Below, piece after piece: positions 1 through 6,523 of a stretch of 25,178 bases of DNA. The notes under the pieces were generated by a model. The model made no database searches. It had not been told where the DNA came from and worked only from the letters and a program-made list of their open reading frames with translations. Location of the stretch: positions 1 through 25,178 of IMG/VR virus record IMGVR_UViG_3300038552_000125. One strand, written 5' to 3'. A program made the translations under genes and the position numbers. Position 1 is the first letter of the stretch. Each line of letters begins with the position of its first letter. The DNA is from a virus.

Positions 1-164
1 CGGCCAAGCCGGAGATCACGCTCGCGAAGCTATTCGATGCCATGCGCTCACGCACGGACATCGATACGCTCGACGCCGACGCCACGCTGATCACACAGTT
101 GCCATCCGATCAGCAGGCAGAAGCAGCAGCGGAATATCACAGGCTGCGTACTACCTGGAGCTAG
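1..164 (+). CDS. 3' end of an unidentified gene
   Basis: An open frame enters from the left edge (codons begin at position 3) and ends at TAG 162-164, giving about 53 residues. The segment is alanine-, acid- and glutamine-rich and looks like a short helical C-terminal tail, with LDADATLITQLP followed by an EAAAEYHRLR segment. Similar short helical tails close some phage recombination or nuclease-associated proteins, but that resemblance is weak and I do not assign a function. The next gene starts two bases after this stop, so the two are probably in one transcript. The true start lies outside the window. Confidence 0.6.
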   Translation, partial: AKPEITLAKLFDAMRSRTDIDTLDADATLITQLPSDQQAEAAAEYHRLRTTWS

Positions 165-166
165 GC

Positions 167-436
167 ATGAAAATCACCAAAGAATGGCTGGAAGAATGCG
201 ATGCCTGCGAATCGCAAGTAGTGTTATTTGCCAGGCTCTATCCGAATGGCATGGAGTTAATCCGAGCTGCGCTTATAGAAGCCGCGAATGCCGGATTACA
301 AGTATCCTGGTTGGCCAACCATCTGGATATCAGACCGTCACTGTTGGCGGAGTACGAGCGCCAGGACGCGCCGCTGTGGGCGGAGTACAAGCGCCAGCAA
401 GCGCCGCTGTTGGCGGATGCATTGGAGCTTCCGTAA
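167..436 (+). CDS. 89-residue phage protein with 11-residue repeat tail
   Basis: The ATG lies two bases after the preceding stop, with a GGAG six bases upstream. The protein begins MKITKEWLEECDACESQV and then has a short ARLYPNG stretch. This resembles a group of small phage early-region proteins whose C-terminus carries repeated AEYxR units. Here the tail has two full 11-residue units, LLAEYERQDAP and LWAEYKRQQAP, and a third broken unit starting LLADA. There is no signal peptide or membrane segment. The function of this group is unknown. The repeat count is low, which suggests a shortened array. Family resemblance is from memory, so the call stays generic. Confidence 0.7.
   Translation: MKITKEWLEECDACESQVVLFARLYPNGMELIRAALIEAANAGLQVSWLANHLDIRPSLLAEYERQDAPLWAEYKRQQAPLLADALELP
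341..406 (+). repeat. Two tandem 33-bp in-frame repeats
   Basis: Copies at 341-373 and 374-406 differ at a few positions. Each encodes L(L/W)AEY(E/K)RQ(D/Q)AP. A third partial copy begins at 407 (ctgttggcgga) and diverges after about a dozen bases. The repeat period is a multiple of three, so gain or loss of units would keep the reading frame. Confidence 0.85.
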
Positions 437-522
437 TGCTCCTCCGCCGCCCTGAGATGATTACAGATCTCAACTGATTGCGAATTACCTGTGAGCGCGA
501 CAACTCTTCCCGCTATGGTCTC

Positions 523-530
523 GAGGAGGA
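523..530 (+). promoter_or_regulatory. Shine-Dalgarno site of a frameshifted small gene
   Basis: GAGGAGGA at 523-530 is a strong ribosome-binding match, followed by CAAT and ATG at 535-537. It is the clearest such site in this part of the window. It points to a start at 535, yet the frame opened there does not look like protein. The convincing frame is offset by one base (see the ORF at 537-695). Confidence 0.6.
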
Positions 531-536
531 CAATAT

Positions 537-695
537 GCATGGGCGAAGATCCGCACGAATCTGGACATCGAGCTGGCCAAGCAACCAGGGCGGTCACTGG
601 CGAAGGTGGCGATCTCCTCGCTATATTCGCCAGACCAAAACAGGATGTTCAACTACTGGCTGGAATCCGAACGGGAACTCAAATCCAAGAGTTAA
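537..695 (+). CDS. Small ORF (52 residues) with apparent one-base frameshift at its start
   Basis: The frame beginning GCA at 537 and ending TAA 693-695 reads as ordinary protein (for example AWAKIRTNLDIELAKQ, then SLYSPDQNRMFNYWL), with GC-rich third codon positions. The other two frames give low-quality sequence. This frame has no ATG, GTG or TTG between its upstream stop (TGA 492-494) and an internal ATG far downstream. The strong Shine-Dalgarno site at 523-530 and ATG at 535 are one base out of frame. Restoring one base after the ATG (ATG-GCA-TGG) would give MAWAKIRTNLD. Either the gene has a real one-base deletion, or this is a sequencing or assembly error. The product is unrecognised and has no membrane segment. 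Confidence 0.5.
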   Translation, partial: AWAKIRTNLDIELAKQPGRSLAKVAISSLYSPDQNRMFNYWLESERELKSKS

Positions 696-705
696 CTGGT
701 GGCCA

Positions 706-801
706 ATGCTGGGAATACTGCTTTGGTTGTTGAGCGCCGGAGTCATGGCGCTAGTAGTCTGGTGGTTGCTATCCGTTCTCATCAACATTATGGTGCCTTG
801 A
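706..801 (+). CDS. 31-residue single-span membrane peptide
   Basis: The ATG at 706 starts 10 bases after the stop of the previous small ORF and ends TGA 799-801. The peptide is almost entirely hydrophobic: MLGILLWLLSAG, then VMALVVWWLLSVLINI, ending in VP. It would form one long transmembrane helix with essentially no soluble part. The same frame is open upstream to 535, but that part reads as implausible arginine-, tryptophan- and serine-rich sequence, so I prefer the short form. It sits four bases before the outer-membrane barrel gene. A small inner-membrane or holin-like role is possible but unsupported. Confidence 0.45.
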   Translation: MLGILLWLLSAGVMALVVWWLLSVLINIMVP

Positions 802-805
802 ACAT

Positions 806-1447
806 ATGCTAGAAGCTCTGCTGTCCGCCCACTGGTATCTCGCCGCACAAGCAGGTTATGGAACTCTCGGAGGCCCTGGCACCGAGACCAGGATTGAGCA
901 GGATGCCAACCCCAAGAACCTGCCATGGAGAATGCTGAACGAAGGCTCGGCCTATCGTTTCGCGCTGGGCTATCGGTACGAGAAGTGGGGGCTCGAGCTG
1001 GGCTACGGGCGCCTGGGCCATTACACTCGCCGCATCGACACGGATTATCAGGTCGATGACACGGCGTTCGAGAAGGTGGCTGTGAAGGCGATCGATCTGC
1101 GCGGGCTGTACTACTTCAACGCGAAGGGACGGCTGACGCCCTATGTCTTCGCAGCCATAGCTGCCATCCCATACGAGCGCATCACTTGGGAAGGCAACCG
1201 CACTCCGGACGGAGGCCAGACCGAGGAGCTGCGCAACTGCATCAAGAGCGCCAGGAATACACTACCTGGATCGCTGTGCGCCTACGATCAATGGCTCTAT
1301 ACGGACGGGATAGCCTGGGGCTACGGAGGAGGGATAGGTGCAGAGTACAAGCTGACGAAGCACTGGGCCGTGCGGGGAGAAGCGAGCTTTATGCTGGGAG
1401 AGTTCCAGTCTGTTGCGGCCCGGGCAGGGGTGCAGTTCAACTTCTAG
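806..1447 (+). CDS. Outer-membrane beta-barrel protein (small porin/OmpA-like fold)
   Basis: The 213-residue protein shows alternating hydrophobic and aromatic strands typical of an eight-stranded outer-membrane barrel: WYLAAQAGYGTL near residues 10-21, YRFALGYRYEKWGLELGYGRL at about 50-70, a YGGGIGAEYKL segment near 173-183, and a C-terminal strand ending AGVQFNF. The terminal phenylalanine in that strand matches the beta-signal read by the BAM machinery. Cysteines 145 and 158 lie in one predicted extracellular loop and could form a disulfide. No signal peptide is visible: the barrel begins about residue 9 after MLEALLSA, and no alternative start exists upstream before the in-frame stop at 755. 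No clear Shine-Dalgarno site precedes the ATG. Phage-encoded barrels can alter host surface properties. Export of this one is unexplained. Confidence 0.75.
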   Translation: MLEALLSAHWYLAAQAGYGTLGGPGTETRIEQDANPKNLPWRMLNEGSAYRFALGYRYEKWGLELGYGRLGHYTRRIDTDYQVDDTAFEKVAVKAIDLRGLYYFNAKGRLTPYVFAAIAAIPYERITWEGNRTPDGGQTEELRNCIKSARNTLPGSLCAYDQWLYTDGIAWGYGGGIGAEYKLTKHWAVRGEASFMLGEFQSVAARAGVQFNF

Positions 1448-1449
1448 CC

Positions 1450-3465
1450 ATGCTGGTCTATCTCGCAGATTTGACGCATACCGGCCAGGTGGTGGCGAGT
1501 AACGTGTTCCCGCTCGGCATCGGCCTGATCGGTGCGAACATTCTGCGAGAGATTCCAGGCGCCCGCGTCGAGTTGTTCAAGTATCCCTCCGACTTGGACA
1601 GCGCGCTCCAACGCGAAGTCCCGGACGTGGCGGGCTTCGCCAACTACTCCTGGACTTGCAATCTAGGAATGGAATACGCCAGGCGCATCAAGTCGCGCTG
1701 GCCCCATGTAGTGATCATTGCCGGAGGCCCTAACTATGGCTCTACCGAAGAAGAGCAGCACGATTACTGGCGACGATTTCCATGGGTGGATTTCTACGTC
1801 TACAAAGAAGGGGAGCAAGCCGTTGTGCGGCTGTTGGCTGTACTTGAGCAAAGGAGCTGGAGCACTCAGGGAGTGCGAGTGCCGGGTTGCCATACAATGG
1901 AAAAAGGTTCCCTTGTCTCGCCTGAACCGCTACCTCGAATCCAGTCATTAGACGAACTCCCTAGTCCATACGTTGCCGGACTGATGGACAAGTTCTTCGA
2001 CGGCATTCTGATCCCGCTCATGCATACCACGCGCGGGTGTCCATTCTCCTGCTCGTTCTGTACAGAGGGGACCGCCTACTACAATCGTGTGGCCAAGCGC
2101 TCCACGCTGATAGATGACTTGACCTACGTCGGCATGCGGCATGGCACGATCGAGGATCTATACCTCTCCGATGCCAATGTCGGCATGTTCAAGGAGGATG
2201 CAGACAAGGCCAGAGCGATCGCGCAGACACAAGCCAAATATGGGTGGCCAAAGTATATCCATTGTTCGGCAGGCAAGAACCACAAAGAGCGCGTGCTCGA
2301 GTTCGCTCAGATCGTTGGCGGCGGCATGGGTGTGGCCGCATCTCTGCAGAGCACGAATCAGAAGGTGTTGGACAACGTCAAGCGTTCCAATATCTCGGTG
2401 GAGCAGCTCTCGGACGTCGCCAGGCAGGGCTCGAGGATCGATGCAAATACCTATGCCGAGATTATCCTGGGGCTGCCTGGCGATACCTTGGAAGCACACA
2501 CCCAGAGCCTAAGGGATTGCGTCAACTCCGGGCTATCGTACTTGCGCATGTATCAGCTGATCATGCTGCCGGAGACGGATATGAATACGCTGGAGACCCG
2601 TGAGCGGTTCGGCATGAAGACCATGTGGCGCATCATGCCGCGCTGCTTCGGGCGCTATCGGTTCCTGGAAGAGGAGTTCAGCTGTGCCGAAATCGAGGAA
2701 ATCTGCGTCTCCCAGGACTCGTTCTCGTTCGAGGAGTACCTCGAAGCCAGAGAACTGGATCTCACTATCGAGATTGCTCACAACACAAACCTTTTCCGAG
2801 AGCTATTTGGGCTCTGCGGGATTGTCGGAATCGAATGGTTTTCCCTACTACTGGCTTTCCATCAACGCAGGAAAATATATCTACCAGAGCTATATGATGC
2901 CTTCAAGGAACAAACAATCGCGCCTCTTTGGGATTCACGAGGACGGGCTTTAGAATTCGCGCAGTCTCATCTGGACCTGTACCTCACCGAGCAGCTCGGC
3001 ACCAATGAGCTATTCAACGCAAAGGCCGTGGCCTTCTTCACCCTGCAGCAGGAGCTACACGACTGCATGTATGTGGAAGCCCAGCGGATGATGCCTCAAT
3101 ACGGAGATTATCTTGAGCAAGCAAAAGATTTCAGCCTTCAAAGGAAACGGGATATCCTGGATCTTGAGCCACGACGCAGCCAAAGGTATGACTACGATTT
3201 CCCTGCGCTACTCGAATGCGATTTCGCCGGAGATCCTGACCAGTATCGAAGAGCTGTTACGGTCAATTTCTTCCACAGCCCAGATCAACGAGCCACCATC
3301 GAGCAGCTAGTCCGCCAATATGGAACGAGCACCACAGGGCTCGGGCGTATCCTGCTGCGTGCCCATATCAAGCGCCTCTTCCGCCAGATCGAGGCTAATG
3401 GCACCATCAGTGACAAAGGCTTCGAGACGAGCTACCGTAGGGCAAGCAATTTATACGGAGATTGA
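1450..3465 (+). CDS. B12-binding-domain radical SAM protein
   Basis: This is a 671-residue enzyme. The N-terminal 150 residues resemble a cobalamin-binding Rossmann domain (GLIGANILREIPG; AGGPNYGS near residue 92) but lack a clear DxHxxG cobalamin-ligand motif. The radical SAM core carries RGCPFSCSFC with cysteines 197, 201 and 204 (CxxxCxxC), which should bind a 4Fe-4S cluster for S-adenosylmethionine cleavage. The last 230 residues are a helical tail I do not recognise. I chose ATG 1450, two bases after the barrel gene's stop, because the frame upstream to 1186 overlaps the barrel gene and reads as arginine-rich shadow sequence. The next gene begins immediately after the TGA. Such enzymes occur in surface-polysaccharide clusters, where substrates are mostly unknown, so a sugar-remodelling or methyl-transfer role is inference. 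Confidence 0.85.
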   Translation: MLVYLADLTHTGQVVASNVFPLGIGLIGANILREIPGARVELFKYPSDLDSALQREVPDVAGFANYSWTCNLGMEYARRIKSRWPHVVIIAGGPNYGSTEEEQHDYWRRFPWVDFYVYKEGEQAVVRLLAVLEQRSWSTQGVRVPGCHTMEKGSLVSPEPLPRIQSLDELPSPYVAGLMDKFFDGILIPLMHTTRGCPFSCSFCTEGTAYYNRVAKRSTLIDDLTYVGMRHGTIEDLYLSDANVGMFKEDADKARAIAQTQAKYGWPKYIHCSAGKNHKERVLEFAQIVGGGMGVAASLQSTNQKVLDNVKRSNISVEQLSDVARQGSRIDANTYAEIILGLPGDTLEAHTQSLRDCVNSGLSYLRMYQLIMLPETDMNTLETRERFGMKTMWRIMPRCFGRYRFLEEEFSCAEIEEICVSQDSFSFEEYLEARELDLTIEIAHNTNLFRELFGLCGIVGIEWFSLLLAFHQRRKIYLPELYDAFKEQTIAPLWDSRGRALEFAQSHLDLYLTEQLGTNELFNAKAVAFFTLQQELHDCMYVEAQRMMPQYGDYLEQAKDFSLQRKRDILDLEPRRSQRYDYDFPALLECDFAGDPDQYRRAVTVNFFHSPDQRATIEQLVRQYGTSTTGLGRILLRAHIKRLFRQIEANGTISDKGFETSYRRASNLYGD

Positions 3466-4365
3466 ATGCGCATTCTATTGACTGGATCTTCCGGGTATGT
3501 GGGCTCTGCTTTGCTTCCTTTTCTTGCACGTTATCACGATGTGACGGGACTGGATATAGGATGGTTCTCTGATATAAAAGGTCCGGACATCAGATTCTGG
3601 AAGCCGGACAAGACGTATGATTGCATCATCCACTTGGCCGCTATTTCCAATGATCCGAGCGTGAGCTACTATCCGCGCCTATCATGGGAGACTGGGGTAC
3701 TTGCTACACAGCAACTCGCACAGCATGCCGCAAAGACAGGCTGTCGTTTCATCTACGCCAGCAGTGTGAGTGTCTATGGAGCCGATCGCGGGATGGTGAC
3801 AGAGGACATGGACCTGCATCCGCTATCCGACTACAACAAAACCAAGATGTGCGCAGAGCGCGTGCTGCTATCCTATCCTGAGATCAAGCCCCAGATCATC
3901 CGTCCTGCCACCATATGCGGCCTGAGCCCACGCATGCGCCTGGATCTGACAGTCAACATGCTGACCATGCAGGCGCTGACCAAGGGCGTCATGACGGTCC
4001 ATGGAGGACAGCAGTATCGTCCCTCCATTCACATAGACGATATGGTGGTGCTCTATCTGTTCATGCTTGAGCATCCGGAATTGACCGGAATATGGAATGC
4101 AGGCTTTGAGAATCACACCATTCTCGAGCTAGCTGAGATGGTAGCTGCGTTCACAGGAGCGAAAATCGAAATCACCGAAGAGCGCGATAGAAGGAGCTAT
4201 CAAGTCAACTCTGACAAGCTGCTCGCCACCGGATTTAAGCCAGCAAAAGGAGTGCGTGACGCTATAGAGGAATTGGTTGATGCATATAAGTGTGGCCGCC
4301 TACAGGATAATCCATTCTGGTACAACTTGGTATGGATGCAATACTTAGGGGTGAAAGACGAATGA
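3466..4365 (+). CDS. NAD-dependent sugar epimerase/dehydratase (extended SDR)
   Basis: The protein is 299 residues, normal for extended SDR nucleotide-sugar enzymes. It has the N-terminal dinucleotide motif GSSGYVGS (residues 7-14), an aspartate at the end of the second strand (D30) that favours NAD over NADP, HLAAISNDPS, the catalytic region SSVSVYG (99-105), and an intact YxxxK pair at Y123/K127. It should act in the cytoplasm on a nucleotide-activated sugar through a 4-keto intermediate. Whether it is an epimerase, dehydratase or reductase cannot be read from sequence. Its ATG directly abuts the radical SAM stop, and its own TGA overlaps the next start (ATGA). Confidence 0.88.
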   Translation: MRILLTGSSGYVGSALLPFLARYHDVTGLDIGWFSDIKGPDIRFWKPDKTYDCIIHLAAISNDPSVSYYPRLSWETGVLATQQLAQHAAKTGCRFIYASSVSVYGADRGMVTEDMDLHPLSDYNKTKMCAERVLLSYPEIKPQIIRPATICGLSPRMRLDLTVNMLTMQALTKGVMTVHGGQQYRPSIHIDDMVVLYLFMLEHPELTGIWNAGFENHTILELAEMVAAFTGAKIEITEERDRRSYQVNSDKLLATGFKPAKGVRDAIEELVDAYKCGRLQDNPFWYNLVWMQYLGVKDE

Positions 4366-4706
4366 TCCGCGACATCGCATGGCTAGAAGCCAAGATCGAG
4401 AAGATACCAGAGGCCGGTTGCTGGATATGGATGGGGGCCACTAGGGCATTCGGTCATGGCGTCATATCCAACCGCCCTCGTCCAGGCAATACGTATATAC
4501 ATCGTCTGGCATGGCGCTTGTACCGCGGGCATCTTCCGAATGAGTTGGATGTGCTGCATCGGTGTGATGTTCCGCAATGCGTGAACCCAGAGCATTTGTT
4601 CCTGGGTACTAAGCGCGACAACGCTCTCGACATGTGGCGCAAGGGGCGCGGCAATACGTCCCTGAATACCGCTAAGGGTTGGGAAAAAAGGAGACTAGCT
4701 CAATGA
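4362..4706 (+). CDS. HNH homing-type endonuclease
   Basis: A 114-residue protein of the phage HNH family: GCWIWMGA (C20), YIHRLAWRLYRG (46-56), the core VLHRCD with H66, CVNPEHLFLG with N75 and H78, then DNALDMWRKGRG. H66, N75 and H78 fit the beta-beta-alpha-metal nuclease site. The start at 4362 gives an ATGA overlap with the upstream epimerase, and the stop overlaps the next ATG in the same way, so the gene fits the operon without a gap. It interrupts a sugar-enzyme series with which it has no evident functional link. A selfish free-standing homing endonuclease is the usual explanation. A longer start at 4332 is possible but lies inside the epimerase gene. Confidence 0.88.
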   Translation: MIRDIAWLEAKIEKIPEAGCWIWMGATRAFGHGVISNRPRPGNTYIHRLAWRLYRGHLPNELDVLHRCDVPQCVNPEHLFLGTKRDNALDMWRKGRGNTSLNTAKGWEKRRLAQ

Positions 4707-5572
4707 GCACATGGCTCGTCATCGGCGCGTCCTCCTTCTCCGGGCGTCACTTCTGCCAATTCCTGCGCAAGCGAGGGGAAGAAGTAATAGAGGCTTCATT
4801 GCGTGATTCTTCCTTCCCTCATGCGGATCGCGTCGTGAACTTCGCCGCTTTGAATGTGGTGGCCCAGAGTTGGGAATGGCCACTAGATTATTTCCGCGTG
4901 AATGTCGATAAGCAGATTCCGCTCTGGAGAGATCTGGCACAAACGAACGTGCCATATCTGCACATCAGCACACCAGAGGTATACGGCTCGACCCATGGCT
5001 TCGTGCGCGAGGACGCTCCTTACAATCCAAGCACTCCCTATGCTGTCAGCCGAGCGTCTGCTGAGATGATGATCAAGGCTTACCAGAAGCGCTACAACTG
5101 GCCTGCAGTGATCACCAGGGCCTGCAACGTCTATGGACCTGGGCAGCAGCTCTATAGGCTCATCCCCAAGCTGATCGTGAGCATCAAGCGTGGCGTAAAG
5201 TTTCCTCTGGAAGGTGGAGGCCGTTCCATGCGCTCGTTCCTGCATATCGATGATGCCTGTGAGGCCTACTACCTGGCTGCGCTGCAGGATAGCGGCATCT
5301 ATAACATATCCGGTCCCGGCTATCATTCGATCGCATCTATAGTTCGCATGATATGCGAGGAGATGGGCGTTTTCTATTGGGAAGTCCTCAGCGATTACGA
5401 TGAGCGACCAGGTAAGGATGCGGATTACGAGCTGAACGACAACCAGATCAAGGCGCTCGGCTGGCAGCCAAGGATCCTCTTGCCGGAAGGCATCCGCAGC
5501 GTAATCGAATGGGTTGACAGGGAATGGGAGCACCTCAAGGATCAACCGATGGAGTACGAGTTCAGGCCATGA
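4703..5572 (+). CDS. NAD-dependent dehydratase/epimerase, RmlB/GMD-like, with altered active site
   Basis: The 289-residue extended SDR has GASSFSG (8-14), STPEVYG (89-95), NVYGPGQ (142-148) and FLHIDDACEAYY (about 179-190), the layout of dTDP-glucose or GDP-mannose 4,6-dehydratases. Two positions depart from the family. The usual YxxxK lysine is arginine here (Y113-AVS-R117), and the TDE triad of RmlB-type enzymes is T-P-E (T90, P91, E92). These could reduce activity or mark a different reaction. The ATG at 4703 is chosen for the ATGA overlap and the AAGGAG about ten bases upstream. An in-frame TTG at 4679 is less likely. It lies between the HNH gene and a classical SDR, with overlaps on both sides. 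Confidence 0.85.
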   Translation: MSTWLVIGASSFSGRHFCQFLRKRGEEVIEASLRDSSFPHADRVVNFAALNVVAQSWEWPLDYFRVNVDKQIPLWRDLAQTNVPYLHISTPEVYGSTHGFVREDAPYNPSTPYAVSRASAEMMIKAYQKRYNWPAVITRACNVYGPGQQLYRLIPKLIVSIKRGVKFPLEGGGRSMRSFLHIDDACEAYYLAALQDSGIYNISGPGYHSIASIVRMICEEMGVFYWEVLSDYDERPGKDADYELNDNQIKALGWQPRILLPEGIRSVIEWVDREWEHLKDQPMEYEFRP

Positions 5573-6252
5573 ATTGCATCATCCTGGGGTCGGATTCGGA
5601 TATCGCCAAGGGCTTGCAGTCTCATTTGGAGGCAGATGGCTGGAACATCCAGGGTTGGCGTCGTGGTGATAAAACAACATTATTTAATATTCCTTGGGAC
5701 CTCTTTCTGGTTGCCATTGGACGCATTTCGCCAGTCGGTCAGTGGATGGATATACCCATTTTGCAATGGCAAATGACGCTAGAAAGCAATCTGCTTGCCC
5801 CATTAGTTTCCGTACAGACTATGTGGCCATTGCATAATCCAGGAGCCTCCATTTGCTTCTTAGCTGGCAGCAACCCCAACACGATCATGGACGGCTATAG
5901 CGCCTATAACGTTAGCAAAATGGCCATGCTCAAGCTCGTGGAGCAGCTCGACCACGAGACACCGGATGCCAAGTTCTTCGCCCTGGGGCCTGGCACGATC
6001 CTGACGAAGATCCATAAGCAGAGCGCCGGATGGCACAATCCAAAGTTGGAAGCGGCGCAGGCAGCAAACGAGGATCCGCAAGTCAAGATCCGCAAAGTTT
6101 ACGAATGTTTGCAATGGTGCATAGCGCAGCCCAAGAACGTCATTGGCGGGCGCAACATTTGCGTGTCTGATCAGCCTGACGAATCGTTGTCGTTACGGCT
6201 ATCCGTGGATCCTGATCTGTTCAAGCTGCGCAGGAGAGAGAGATGGGACTGA
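5569..6252 (+). CDS. Classical short-chain dehydrogenase/reductase
   Basis: The 227-residue protein begins MNCIILGSDSDIAKGL, a degenerate form of the SDR TGxxxGIG nucleotide loop. Other SDR features are N74 in the NLLAP segment, a serine at S101 that may be the catalytic one, and an intact Y113-NVS-K117 pair. It should be an NAD(P)-dependent reductase or oxidase acting on a keto-sugar or its precursor, which would suit a product of the two neighbouring extended SDRs. The start is set by the ATGA overlap with the previous gene. A longer frame to 5524 is a shadow inside that gene. The stop overlaps the following tiny ORF by ten bases. The substrate is unknown. Confidence 0.82.
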   Translation: MNCIILGSDSDIAKGLQSHLEADGWNIQGWRRGDKTTLFNIPWDLFLVAIGRISPVGQWMDIPILQWQMTLESNLLAPLVSVQTMWPLHNPGASICFLAGSNPNTIMDGYSAYNVSKMAMLKLVEQLDHETPDAKFFALGPGTILTKIHKQSAGWHNPKLEAAQAANEDPQVKIRKVYECLQWCIAQPKNVIGGRNICVSDQPDESLSLRLSVDPDLFKLRRRERWD

Positions 6253-6347
6253 TTCTGCTGATGATCACTATGGGCTATGTCTTCGGCTGGCAGTATGCAC
6301 TGCTAGTCTTCTTCGCCTATTGGATGTTGTGTGAAGCTAGAGGATGA
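6243..6347 (+). CDS. 34-residue membrane peptide
   Basis: ATG 6243 overlaps the end of the SDR gene in another frame and runs to TGA 6345-6347. The peptide MGLILLMITMGYVFGW, then ALLVFFAYWMLC, is one or two short hydrophobic helices with the charged tail EARG. It fills a space otherwise without a gene, and its start overlaps the upstream gene as others in this operon do, which supports a real gene despite its size. The function is unknown. It could anchor or modulate the membrane step of glycan assembly, but nothing in the sequence proves this. Confidence 0.55.
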   Translation: MGLILLMITMGYVFGWQYALLVFFAYWMLCEARG

Positions 6348-6352
6348 TACCC

Positions 6353-6523
6353 ATGAAACGCGCCATCTTAAGGCATCATGGCAAAGAATCGGACTGGTCC
6401 TGCTGGCGCGTCGTGATCCTGCTTGCCGAATATGAAAATTCCTGGCTGATCTGGTCATGGCGAGAGCCATTCGGACGATACATCCACAAGCGTTCCTTGG
6501 GCGTTAGAGTGGAATCTCTATGA
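6353..6523 (+). CDS. 56-residue basic tryptophan-rich hypothetical protein
   Basis: ATG 6353 lies about nine bases after GAGG at 6340-6343. An ATG at 6344, overlapping the previous stop as ATGA, would add three residues and is a real alternative. The stop overlaps the next start as ATGA. The product begins MKRAILRHHGKESDWSCW and contains a short hydrophobic stretch (RVVILLAEYENSWLIWSW) and a basic C-terminal third. It is too short for family recognition. Its tight fit between two genes is the main evidence that it is translated. Confidence 0.55.
   Translation: MKRAILRHHGKESDWSCWRVVILLAEYENSWLIWSWREPFGRYIHKRSLGVRVESL

Noticed and set aside
437-534. tRNA or small RNA in the 98-base gap
   Set aside because: No cloverleaf, CCA end or convincing stem-loop was seen; only the Shine-Dalgarno site near its end is notable.
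478-705. Longer ORF joined to the 31-residue membrane peptide
   Set aside because: The part before 706 has improbable composition, and the +2-offset frame (537-695) is clearly better coding sequence.
1186-1449. N-terminal extension of the radical SAM ORF
   Set aside because: It overlaps the barrel gene in another frame, reads as arginine-rich low-quality sequence, and ATG 1450 gives a natural family-like start.
4883-5545. 220-residue minus-strand ORF
   Set aside because: It lies entirely within the well-supported SDR gene and has no recognisable motifs; it is a shadow frame.
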